Part shown: in pieces, positions 1 through 5,817 of the stretch
Layout: the number at the start of each line of letters is the position of its first letter
Position numbering within the stretch: position 1 is the stretch's first letter
Assembly: GCA_035539855.1 (NCBI GenBank)
Contig: DATLHO010000204.1
Location: forward strand, 1-6,244
Length of the DNA: 6,244 nucleotides
Source: DATLHO01 sp035539855
Lineage (GTDB): Bacteria; Bacteroidota; Ignavibacteria; OLB7
Direction: 5' to 3'
Program-made: the position numbers and the translations under genes
Notes under the pieces: model-generated
The model's input: only the letters and a program-made list of their open reading frames with translations
What the model was told of the DNA's origin: nothing
Database searches by the model: none

Positions 1-653
1 AGCGACATCGGCTCGGTCCAGACCGTGCGCAGGAGGGTCCGCACTTCGTCTGTCGCGATATCCTGGAAACGAATGCGGTGGTTGCGCGCATCGGGGAAGG
101 GCACGTACGTCTTTCCCGAACGCGAGAAGTCCGCGAAGAGCTCGAACGTGTGCCCGACATCGACGACCACGATGAACGGCGGGTTCCCCTCGCCGGCAGG
201 CAGCGCGCGCACATACTTCTCGGCCTGTCCGCGCGCGGCAATCATCGCCTCGTCCCATCCGGCTGTCCCACGAACCGCAGTGCCACGCCGACTCCGCCCC
301 GTGGCTTTCGACGAGCCGATCGAAGCAACAGCCGCAGCAACATCCATCCCTTTGTCCCTCAGTCCCTTCGTCCCTTCCGACCCCTGCTTCGCCTCCATCA
401 CAAAGCACCCGCGCCGGTAAAGATCGATGCGCCCCGCGCTCGTCGATCCATCGGGGTTGTTGAACGTCACCGCCCGCTCGAAGACGTAGGCGTTGTCCGC
501 GTCGTCGGGAAGCGTCGGATCCGGTGGCGGCACCTCGAGTACGGCGCAGAGCTCGGCGATGAACGGCGCGAAGTTCGCGCGCTCTGCACCGCCTGACTTC
601 GTCCAGCGCGCGATGAACGTGTCGATCGTGAGTTCGGGTGTGGTGGTCGCCAT
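1..653 (-). CDS. N-terminal part of an MmeI-like restriction/DNA methyltransferase (5' part only, cut by left edge)
   Basis: The reading frame opens at the ATG at 653 (MATTTPELTIDTFIARW) and stays open for 217 codons to the window edge, so only the N-terminus is present. A nuclease-type PD-(D/E)xK signature is visible: FERAVTF at residues 58-64, then GRIDLY with Asp77, and FVMEAKQ with Glu87 and Lys89. Downstream, residues near WDEAMIAARGQAEKYVRALP, VVDVGHTFELFADFSRSGK and FPDARNHRI match my memory of the region between nuclease and methylase domains in large class I SAM-dependent DNA methyltransferases of the type IIG/IIL (MmeI-like) kind. Such proteins cut and methylate DNA with one polypeptide. 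The methylase motifs (SAM-binding and NPPY-type) and the target-recognition domain would lie to the left and are not seen. No strong ribosome-binding site precedes the ATG. A linker at residues 91-103 is encoded by a tandem DNA repeat. An orphan methylase or a multigene defence-system component cannot be excluded. Confidence 0.8.
   Translation of the reverse strand, partial: MATTTPELTIDTFIARWTKSGGAERANFAPFIAELCAVLEVPPPDPTLPDDADNAYVFERAVTFNNPDGSTSAGRIDLYRRGCFVMEAKQGSEGTKGLRDKGMDVAAAVASIGSSKATGRSRRGTAVRGTAGWDEAMIAARGQAEKYVRALPAGEGNPPFIVVVDVGHTFELFADFSRSGKTYVPFPDARNHRIRFQDIATDEVRTLLRTVWTEPMS
347..378. repeat. Four imperfect 8-bp tandem repeats inside the methyltransferase gene
   Basis: On the + strand four units follow one another without gaps: TCCCTTTG, TCCCTCAG, TCCCTTCG and TCCCTTCC. 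All share TCCC and vary in the second half. On the coding (minus) strand they are read as GGGA-type units and encode the charged stretch around GTKGLRDKG (about residues 94-102), just after the nuclease EAK motif. Because 8 is not a multiple of 3, the peptide period is three units, or 8 residues. Gain or loss of one unit would shift the frame. Confidence 0.8.
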
Positions 654-838
654 GGTGCTTGTCTGAGGGTGCCGGGAGGATGACAGGTCCGAAGATAATG
701 AACCCGTGGTGGTGATGGCCCTGCCCCTCACGAATCGACGGCCGGCCGCAGTCCGTAGGCATCACCAGACTTTCCTTCAGCGACGGACTGAGTCGAAGGA
801 GTGATTCCTACACGGAAGGCGCGGCCGTTCAATTCAGC
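654..838. other. Intergenic spacer with inverted repeats between regulator and methyltransferase genes
   Basis: This 185-bp spacer holds no convincing ORF. It contains a perfect 8-bp inverted repeat, TGGTGATG at 710-717 and CATCACCA at 760-767, enclosing the self-complementary CGGCCGGCCG near 739-748. A second imperfect hairpin, TCCTTC (773-778) with GAAGGA (795-800) and inner GAC/GTC pairs, lies closer to the regulator stop codon. Neither is followed by a T-run on the minus strand, so neither is a classical intrinsic terminator. The spacer should contain the regulator's 3' end and the methyltransferase's promoter. The best minus-strand -10-like box is CATTAT around 694-699, without a good -35. 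Confidence 0.4.
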
Positions 839-1513
839 TTACTCCATTTCGAACGCCATCGTCTCCTCGTCGGTGACCGGCCGGGACGTATCAACACGGA
901 ACACACATCGACCATGTCCGGCCTGAAAGCGCTCCTCGCGGTAGACGTGATACCCAAGAAGGCTCCGAAGCGTCGAGACACTGATGCTGCAGAGCTCGGG
1001 ATGCTCGACTGCGCTGCTGAGAAACGGACAGTTCCGTTCGATCAGGCGCACCTCGTCGCCGTCGGTCTCGACAGTGGTGTATGGATCCTCGCGCTGATAG
1101 AGATCGCGTAGCTTCTCGAGCTTTTGTTCGAGTGACAATCCCTCGAGCAACGGTCGCCAGCGTGCGACCTGCTCGGCGGTGACCGTCGCCAGGAGCGACC
1201 GGACGACATCGGGACCCATCGCCTTCGCGGCCGTTGCGATCAGTGTATTTGCGAGGACTTCGTATTGCTTCGGGAAGAGGTGTTCCCCCGCCATCGTCAA
1301 CTGATAGCGCGCAAGAGGACGCCCGACGGTGCGGGTCGCCGAACGCTCGTACTCGGCGCGCACCCATCCCTCCCGCTCTAGCGCGTTCACCTGCTGGCGC
1401 ACCGCCTCGTACGTGAAGCCGACTTCCTCGGCGATCGTGGCGATCGAAGCGCCGGGAACGTTCTTGATCGCGAGCAGCACACGCTGCCGGGCGTTGCCGA
1501 GACTTTTCAACAT
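839..1513 (-). CDS. SufR-like winged-helix transcriptional regulator with C-terminal cysteine cluster
   Basis: This is a 224-residue predicted DNA-binding regulator. The N-terminus (about 1-75) is a winged helix: a helix-turn-helix around residues 22-45 (ASIATIAEEVGFTYEAVRQQ) followed by a wing at GWVRAEYERSATRTVGRP. A helical middle (about 85-140) probably serves dimerisation. The C-terminal part carries Cys162, Cys175 and Cys203. Cys162 and Cys175 have the x12 spacing of the SufR [4Fe-4S] motif (Cx12Cx13Cx14C). The position of the third SufR Cys is occupied by His189, and Cys203 sits near the fourth. Family knowledge: SufR-type regulators repress Fe-S assembly genes using a bound cluster. 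Inference: this protein senses a metal, an Fe-S cluster or redox/NO stress. No suf genes are in view. Its neighbour 115 bp upstream on the same strand is a DoxX-family gene, a candidate target. The ATG at 1513 is chosen because the winged helix begins within ten residues of it. The Shine-Dalgarno is poor. A general ArsR/DeoR-like regulator is the alternative. Confidence 0.8.
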   Translation of the reverse strand: MLKSLGNARQRVLLAIKNVPGASIATIAEEVGFTYEAVRQQVNALEREGWVRAEYERSATRTVGRPLARYQLTMAGEHLFPKQYEVLANTLIATAAKAMGPDVVRSLLATVTAEQVARWRPLLEGLSLEQKLEKLRDLYQREDPYTTVETDGDEVRLIERNCPFLSSAVEHPELCSISVSTLRSLLGYHVYREERFQAGHGRCVFRVDTSRPVTDEETMAFEME

Positions 1514-1628
1514 GATTACACCGTGATTTGTCGCGCACCGTTCTTCCGAAAGTCGTCGATCATCCGCAACTCAACTTGGAGCGCGCAGCGCGGGGCGCCA
1601 CGATAGCGTTCCCGCGCCACCTCCGTCG
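1514..1628. other. Spacer between DoxX gene and SufR-like regulator
   Basis: This 115-bp gene-free spacer separates the stop of the DoxX gene from the regulator start, and both genes are on the minus strand. I see no recognisable -10/-35 pair, no terminator and no obvious long palindrome. It is long enough to hold an independent promoter or operator for the regulator, but the sequence alone does not show one. Confidence 0.3.
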
Positions 1629-2063
1629 TCAGACGTAGCGTGCATCGCGCGACGCGGCGAGGCGCGATAGCGCGATCGCGCCGAGCGCCAGGCCGAGGTC
1701 CCTTAGGGCGACATCGAAGTACCCTGGGATCGCGAGCAGTCCGGCAATGATAAGCACGAGCCACAAAGCGACGACCATCCCTCCGATTCGGGGATTGAAC
1801 AGCACAAGCAGACCCGCCCCTATCTCGACGATGCCGACGACCGGCAGCATCACTCCTGGATCGATCGTCTGGCCCACGACGCCGGGCACGTATTGCGACC
1901 AGTCGGTAAGGAGATTGAAGAATTTGTCGAGTCCCGCAACGATCGGGGCGACGACAAAGCCCGTATGCAAAACCCGGAATGCCTGTTCGACCGCATCGCT
2001 CGCCAGGATGTGCGCTCCCCCCGCACTGTGATGCGATGTCTGGAGCACGGATGTCTTTGCCAT
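1629..2063 (-). CDS. DoxX-family integral membrane protein
   Basis: This is a 144-residue, four-helix inner-membrane protein. Likely segments are about residues 30-48 (ending VAGLDKFFN), 71-89 (VMLPVVGIVEIGAGLLVLF), 93-112 (GGMVVALWLVLIIAGLLAI) and 116-136 (FDVALRDLGLALGAIALS). The FRVLHTGFVVAPIVAGLDKF opening and the LPVVGIVEIGAGL segment fit the DoxX/DoxD superfamily, whose best-known member is a thiosulfate:quinone oxidoreductase subunit. Other members are linked to oxidative-stress complexes, and most have no defined reaction. The start at 2063 is preferred over an in-frame ATG 16 codons upstream (2111) because AGAGAGG lies 7 bases before it and the extra residues look non-coding. A promoter candidate lies 5'. 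A Fe-S/redox-type regulator follows, which suggests a redox-stress role; that link is inference. Confidence 0.82.
   Translation of the reverse strand: MAKTSVLQTSHHSAGGAHILASDAVEQAFRVLHTGFVVAPIVAGLDKFFNLLTDWSQYVPGVVGQTIDPGVMLPVVGIVEIGAGLLVLFNPRIGGMVVALWLVLIIAGLLAIPGYFDVALRDLGLALGAIALSRLAASRDARYV
1661..1682. repeat. Perfect 8-bp stem-loop within the 3' end of the DoxX gene
   Basis: GGCGCGAT (1661-1668) and ATCGCGCC (1675-1682) are exact inverted repeats around a 6-base loop, AGCGCG. The stem lies 32-53 bases before the end of the DoxX coding sequence and encodes the last membrane helix. It has no T-run. It could reduce read-through toward the regulator or shape mRNA decay, but GC-rich sequence produces such stems by chance. 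Confidence 0.5.
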
Positions 2064-2070
2064 GGTGAAG

Positions 2071-2077
2071 CCTCTCT
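2071..2077 (-). promoter_or_regulatory. Ribosome-binding site of the DoxX gene
   Basis: The minus strand reads AGAGAGG seven bases before the ATG at 2063. It is one of the two clearest Shine-Dalgarno-like sites in the window and decides the start against the upstream in-frame ATG at 2111. Confidence 0.65.
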
Positions 2078-2120
2078 GGTTGTTGTGACTGTGAATCAGC
2101 GTTTGCTGCAATTCGGGTTT

Positions 2121-2149
2121 TCTATGAATCGGGGTCGACTCGTTCTCAA
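2121..2149 (-). promoter_or_regulatory. Candidate sigma70-like promoter for the DoxX gene
   Basis: On the minus strand TTGAGA (2149-2144, five of six matches to TTGACA) is followed after 17 bases by CATAGA (2126-2121, three of six matches to TATAAT). A transcript from here would have a leader of about 50 bases before the ATG at 2063. Position and spacing are good and the -10 is weak. Many Bacteroidota use a different consensus, so this remains a candidate. Confidence 0.4.
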
Positions 2150-2246
2150 ACGTCGCCGCTCAATCACGCCTCGCGGCTCGTCACTTTAAGCATCCGCCCG
2201 CGACGAATCCGAACGAAGACTCTCACGTCGGCCTTCTCCGCCCTCG

Positions 2247-2259
2247 CACAATCATTGTG
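2247..2259. promoter_or_regulatory. 13-bp palindrome CACAAT-N-ATTGTG over the reductase stop codon
   Basis: The two 6-base arms are perfect and separated by one base. The palindrome includes the TGA of the upstream reductase (2252-2254) and lies about 100 bases upstream of the proposed DoxX -35. It resembles a dimeric repressor half-site arrangement. One such palindrome of this size is expected by chance in a window this long, so the functional call is weak. Confidence 0.25.
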
Positions 2260-3790
2260 GTACAGCGTCGAGCGTCGGGAAACCGGAGCGACGGATCTGT
2301 TCGGCGATGGCGATCGCATCCCTGTCGCGACCCATTGTCGCCGCTGCGTGGACACGACCATCGTTTACGTAGTAGGCGATGAATCGCCGCTCGGCGACAT
2401 CACCGCGCAGGACGACCTCCTCCCACGACGGCGCGTGGCCGACGTAGCGGATCGTCGCGTCGAACTGCTGCGTCCAGAAGAAGGGGATGCCGTCGAAGCG
2501 GCGCTCGCGGCCTGCGATGTTGAAGCCCGCGACCCGCCCGAGCTGCATCGCCGTTCTCCAATGCTCGACGCGGATCTGCCCCGTTCCTCGCGGATCGGGA
2601 AACGCCGCGATGTCTCCCGCAGCATAGACCGCTTCGGCCGCCCGGAGCATCGCATCGACGATGATGCCGCCGTTGCGATCGAGTTTGAGCTCCCGTGCGA
2701 AACCGGTCGCAGGAGCCACGCCGATGCCGACGACGACGAGATCGCACGGGAGTCGCTCGCCATCATCGAGCACCACAAGTCGGTCGCGTCTGCCTTCGAT
2801 GCACGCCACGCTCCTGCCGAGTCGGAAGTCGACACCGTTGCGCTCGTGCTCGCTCTGCAACAGTTCGCCAAGAGTCTGACCGAGCGTTCTCTCGAAGGGA
2901 ACGGCATCCGGAGCGACGACGGTGACCTTCATGCCGCGGGCCGCGAGACTCGACGCCGCTTCCATCGCGATGAAGCCGGCGCCGATGACAACGACCCGAT
3001 GATTTTCCTGGGCCTCCGCGATGATCGCATCCGCATCGCGGAAGCTGCGCAGCGTGAGTACCCTATCGAGATCGCTCCCCGGGACATCGAGTCGACGAGG
3101 CTGGCATCCCGACGCGATCAATGCGGCTGCATACGCGATCGAACGACCGTCGGAGAGCTCGATCGCGCGGCCGGCGACATCGAGGCGGTCGACCGCGACC
3201 CCTTGCAGCAGCTCGATTCCATTCTGCTCAAAGAACTCGGAAGGCCTCAGCGGCATCCATGCGGGATCGGCGTGCCCGTTCAGGTAGTCCTTGCTCAGGT
3301 TCGGACGGTCGTACGGCGGCCGGTCCTCCGACGTGATCATGACGATCGGCCGCTGGTCACCACATTCGCGAATCGTCTGCGCGGCCATGTATCCGGCGGC
3401 ACCTGCCCCGACGATCGCGATCACGTCGTCGGAGGCACGGAGCCGCGCAAAAGTCGCCGGGAGGGTGCGACGACTCTCGGGTGCGTCTGGCACGTCTACG
3501 AGCACGTCGTCGCCGCTGATGCGAACGCCGTACTTCGCCAGCGCGTCGATTGCTGGCGGCTCGATCAGGTCTCCGGTGAGCGCGTCGAAGCAGGCGTGAT
3601 GCCATGGACAGGTGATCCGTCCGTCATGCAGCAGTCCGTCGACGAGCCGCGCGCCATAGTGCGGACAGCGCGCGCCGAGCGCCCGGTACCCGCCGTCGAG
3701 CCGCATGAGGAGCACCGGCGTTTCACCGACCATGACCTCCTTCATCTCTCCTATCTTCACGTCGTCGACGTGACCCACGCGTCGTTCCAT
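2252..3790 (-). CDS. Rieske-FAD/NAD(P)H oxidoreductase fusion (AIFM3/AIF-like, ferredoxin-reductase type)
   Basis: This 512-residue cytoplasmic flavoprotein has its own N-terminal Rieske [2Fe-2S] domain. Residues about 5-100 form the Rieske part, with ligands Cys42/His44 (CPHYGARL) and Cys61/His64 (CPWHH). Residues about 122-430 form the pyridine-nucleotide oxidoreductase part: FAD-binding GAGAAG at 128-133, the PPYDRPNLSKDYL segment at 158-170, NAD(P)-binding GAGFIA at 270-275, and the FAD-contacting AAGDIAAFPD at 390-399. The tail from about 435 resembles the Reductase_C domain of ferredoxin reductases. There is no CxxxxC redox disulfide, so it is not a thioredoxin- or lipoamide-reductase-type enzyme. 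It probably passes electrons from NAD(P)H through FAD to the Rieske cluster or a partner; the substrate is unknown. The ATG at 3790 is chosen because the Rieske domain starts right after it and because longer frames would overlap folE. The start lies 41 bp after folE, implying co-transcription. Confidence 0.9.
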   Translation of the reverse strand: MERRVGHVDDVKIGEMKEVMVGETPVLLMRLDGGYRALGARCPHYGARLVDGLLHDGRITCPWHHACFDALTGDLIEPPAIDALAKYGVRISGDDVLVDVPDAPESRRTLPATFARLRASDDVIAIVGAGAAGYMAAQTIRECGDQRPIVMITSEDRPPYDRPNLSKDYLNGHADPAWMPLRPSEFFEQNGIELLQGVAVDRLDVAGRAIELSDGRSIAYAAALIASGCQPRRLDVPGSDLDRVLTLRSFRDADAIIAEAQENHRVVVIGAGFIAMEAASSLAARGMKVTVVAPDAVPFERTLGQTLGELLQSEHERNGVDFRLGRSVACIEGRRDRLVVLDDGERLPCDLVVVGIGVAPATGFARELKLDRNGGIIVDAMLRAAEAVYAAGDIAAFPDPRGTGQIRVEHWRTAMQLGRVAGFNIAGRERRFDGIPFFWTQQFDATIRYVGHAPSWEEVVLRGDVAERRFIAYYVNDGRVHAAATMGRDRDAIAIAEQIRRSGFPTLDAVPQ

Positions 3791-3831
3791 GATGCATTCG
3801 CTCGGATTGGTGATGGCGTCGATTGTGGAGC

Positions 3832-4563
3832 TCAGCGACACCGCGTTGCGATGAGGTTCATAAACTCGTTGCGAGACTCGAGCTCGTGCTTGAACACACC
3901 GAGCATCGAGCTGGCGGTCGTGACGCTGTTCTGCTTCTGCACGCCACGCATCATCATGCACAGGTGCGACGCCTCGGTGACGACCGCGACACCGTGCGGC
4001 CGTAGGTGTCGCTGAATCTCCTCGGCGATCTGTTGCGTCAATCGCTCCTGCACCTGCAGACGCCGCGCGACGACGTCAACAATGCGCGGGAGCTTCGAGA
4101 GGCCGACGATCCTGCCGTTCGGGATATAGGCGATATGCGCCCGGCCGTGGAACGGAAGCAGGTGATGTTCGCACAGGCTGTAGAAGTCGATGTCCTTGAC
4201 GATCACCATCTCGTCGTAGCTCTCCTCGAAGACCGCGCCGTTGAGGACGGTCTCGATGTCCATCGTGTATCCCTGCGTCAGGAACTCCCACGCTTTGGAC
4301 ACACGCGCTGGCGTGCGCAGCAGTCCCTCGCGCTCGGGATCCTCTCCGATTTCGACCAGCAGCTTCCGCACGAGCAACTCGAGCGTCGATTGCGCGGCCT
4401 CTCCACAATCAGACTCGCTCTCCCAATCCCGCGCGCGGCCGGGCGCTACGCGGCCGTCTCCGCACGATCGCGCGCGGGTCACCGATGCCGCACGCGCGCT
4501 CGCACCGTTGCGATCGGGCCGCGCCCTGCCACTACACTGAACGCTTTCGAAGTCACGTATCAT
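3832..4563 (-). CDS. folE: GTP cyclohydrolase I (type IA, FolE)
   Basis: This enzyme converts GTP to 7,8-dihydroneopterin triphosphate, the first step to folate and also feeding queuosine or biopterin synthesis. The core (about residues 60-243) is intact. Zinc ligands are Cys131 and His134 in SLCEHHLLPF and Cys202 in SHLCMMMRG, matching Cys110/His113/Cys181 of E. coli FolE. The catalytic histidines correspond to His133 and His200. Other family segments are EDPEREGLLRTPARV, GLSKLPRIVDVVARR and QVQERLTQQIA. Length is 243 residues from the ATG at 4563. The first roughly 55 are rich in Arg, Ala, Gly and Ser and resemble no family sequence, so the real start may be internal; GTG at 4482 is the only other likely start codon before the core. 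The ATG has a modest ACGAGAG ten bases upstream (4574-4580). The gene lies 51 bp after the T9SS protein gene and 41 bp before the Rieske-FAD reductase. Confidence 0.95.
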   Translation of the reverse strand: MIRDFESVQCSGRARPDRNGASARAASVTRARSCGDGRVAPGRARDWESESDCGEAAQSTLELLVRKLLVEIGEDPEREGLLRTPARVSKAWEFLTQGYTMDIETVLNGAVFEESYDEMVIVKDIDFYSLCEHHLLPFHGRAHIAYIPNGRIVGLSKLPRIVDVVARRLQVQERLTQQIAEEIQRHLRPHGVAVVTEASHLCMMMRGVQKQNSVTTASSMLGVFKHELESRNEFMNLIATRCR

Positions 4564-4614
4564 GCGCTATGTACTCTCGTTGTGATTCCAGAGGAGCGCC
4601 AGGTCGCAAGGGCC

Positions 4615-5811
4615 CTATCGCGCGATGACGACCGCACGGTGATCGCTCTCCTCTCCGTCGGTGACGGTGCAGTTGTAGACGCCATTCGGCATATCGTCGA
4701 CGCGAAGCTCGAGGGCGTTCTCTCCGGCGTGCGATCCGACTGTCGCGTGCAGACACTCGACGCCGCGAACGTCTGTGAGCGCGACGGTCACGTCGGCATC
4801 TCTCGCGGCGTTCCAGCGCACGACGATACGAGCGGCTGCCGGACTCGGAAGGAGATGCTGGATGCGGAGTGTCGCACGGGTTGAGCTTGTGCCCTCATCC
4901 GGTGCGATCGAGAACGCCGACAGTGGACGGGAGTATATCTCCCCCGCCCATGTGCCGGCCCAGAGGCGCACACTGTCGATACCGAGGGACATGACCGCGT
5001 CGCTCGGAAGCCCATCGGACTGGCGCGCCCACCGCGCCATCGTACCGACATGGACGCCGTCGGCGGCGCCGGCGAAGATGTGCTCGCGATGCGCCAGCAG
5101 CGCAAACACCGCGGGCATGCTATCGGCCCCGGACGCACTCCATGACGCACCACCATCGACACTCCATCGGATGCCGTCGAGGGTGCCCAGATAGCGCGTG
5201 ACGTCGATACGTGCGGCTGCGATGGCGAACAGTGGCGGATCGAGCGGTGCGTGCCAGACGCTGTCGGTCGCCGCGAGCGCCCACGGTCCGCTGTACGAGG
5301 CAGCGGTTACCTCCTGCGCGCTCGCGCTTACGCTCCAGATGCTGACGTTTCCAAGGCCGTCCGGGAGCAACGGTCGGAGTTCGATAGAATCGACGCCCCC
5401 GCGGAAGACGCCAAGGCTTGTTCCGACGACGACAACTCCTTCATCGATTGCGAGCGTGCGGAGCGATGCGAGCTTCGGCAGACCGGCGTACGGCGTACTC
5501 CAGGTAGCACCGCCCGATGCCGAGCGCATCAGCCGGCCGTCGAACGCCGCGGCGACGAAGCGGCCGTCGCCGACCGCGACGACCGATGAGAACGCGCCCG
5601 ACTCCTGGAGCACCCACGTCGTTCCGTCATCGATCGAGCGATAGAGTCCCGCGTCGCCGGCGGCGACGACGACTCCGCGCGACACAGCGATCCCTCGCAG
5701 TGGAGCCGTGCCGATCGTGCCGCGTCCCTCCCACTGCTGCGCATGAGCGCTCGCGACATAGAGGATCGTCGCCATCGCGCAGAGCGCCCTCATGGTGAAT
5801 GTGGTCTTCAT
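4615..5811 (-). CDS. Secreted Asp-box (BNR-like) beta-propeller protein with T9SS type A sorting domain
   Basis: This is a 398-residue exported protein. Residues 1-24 form a Sec signal peptide (Lys2, Arg8, hydrophobic core, SAHA with cleavage before Gln25). No lipobox Cys is present. The body (about 30-305) is made of beta-rich repeats, three of which carry Asp-box/BNR motifs: SIDDGTTW at 59-66, SASGGATW at 97-104 and SVDGGASW at 217-224. This is typical of sialidase- or photosystem II stability factor-like propellers, which often bind rather than hydrolyse. No sialidase active-site set is recognisable. The C-terminal 90 residues (about 308-398), with SPAAARIVVRWN, LTDVRG, DMPNGVYNCTV and the end RAVVIAR, look like a type A T9SS sorting domain that would be removed or anchored at the cell surface. 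The ATG at 5811 is preferred over the in-frame GTG at 5823 because AGTGAGG lies six bases upstream. Its ligand or role is unknown. Confidence 0.8.
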   Translation of the reverse strand: MKTTFTMRALCAMATILYVASAHAQQWEGRGTIGTAPLRGIAVSRGVVVAAGDAGLYRSIDDGTTWVLQESGAFSSVVAVGDGRFVAAAFDGRLMRSASGGATWSTPYAGLPKLASLRTLAIDEGVVVVGTSLGVFRGGVDSIELRPLLPDGLGNVSIWSVSASAQEVTAASYSGPWALAATDSVWHAPLDPPLFAIAAARIDVTRYLGTLDGIRWSVDGGASWSASGADSMPAVFALLAHREHIFAGAADGVHVGTMARWARQSDGLPSDAVMSLGIDSVRLWAGTWAGEIYSRPLSAFSIAPDEGTSSTRATLRIQHLLPSPAAARIVVRWNAARDADVTVALTDVRGVECLHATVGSHAGENALELRVDDMPNGVYNCTVTDGEESDHRAVVIAR

Positions 5812-5817
5812 GGGGTA

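Larger units (their letters stand above)
2064..2251. other. Spacer separating the folE/reductase operon from the DoxX gene
   Basis: This 188-bp gap is the longest in the window. It contains the promoter candidate and RBS listed separately, a small stem CAGC-GTTT-GCTG at 2098-2109, and the edge of a palindrome at 2247-2259. No rho-independent terminator (GC stem plus T-run on the minus strand) is evident after the reductase stop codon. The gap suggests the DoxX gene starts a new transcription unit. Confidence 0.45.

Noticed and set aside
25..596. Two overlapping + strand frames (25-420 and 78-596) opposite the methyltransferase gene
   Set aside because: They have low-complexity Arg/Pro/Ser-rich translations, and the minus-strand frame has the PD-(D/E)xK motif and family-like sequence.
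773..800. Hairpin after the regulator gene as an intrinsic terminator
   Set aside because: The stem is interrupted by an asymmetric AGC bulge and is not followed by a T-run on the minus strand.
1516..1764. Small minus-strand frame ending just before the regulator start
   Set aside because: It overlaps the DoxX coding end out of frame, is Arg-rich, and has no ribosome-binding site or domain. It is best read as a shadow.
2252..3790. Nitrite reductase NirB/NirD-type or thioredoxin-reductase assignment for the Rieske flavoprotein
   Set aside because: The Rieske domain is N-terminal rather than a separate NirD, no siroheme domain is present, and there is no CxxxxC active-site disulfide. The domain order fits AIF-like/ferredoxin reductase fusions.
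3791..3961. 57-codon N-terminal extension of the reductase into folE
   Set aside because: The extension is the folE 3' end read in another frame. The Rieske domain begins right after the ATG at 3790.
2255..4015. 586-codon open frame on the + strand antisense to the Rieske-FAD reductase and the folE end
   Set aside because: It is the mirror of a GC-rich gene with strong third-position bias. The product is an Arg/Asp/Ala-rich string with no recognisable domain, while the opposite strand has clear Rieske, FAD and NAD motifs.
4006..4884. 292-codon + strand frame across folE and the 3' end of the T9SS gene
   Set aside because: It spans the end of one real gene, a spacer and most of another, and shows no domain. 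Both opposing genes are well supported.
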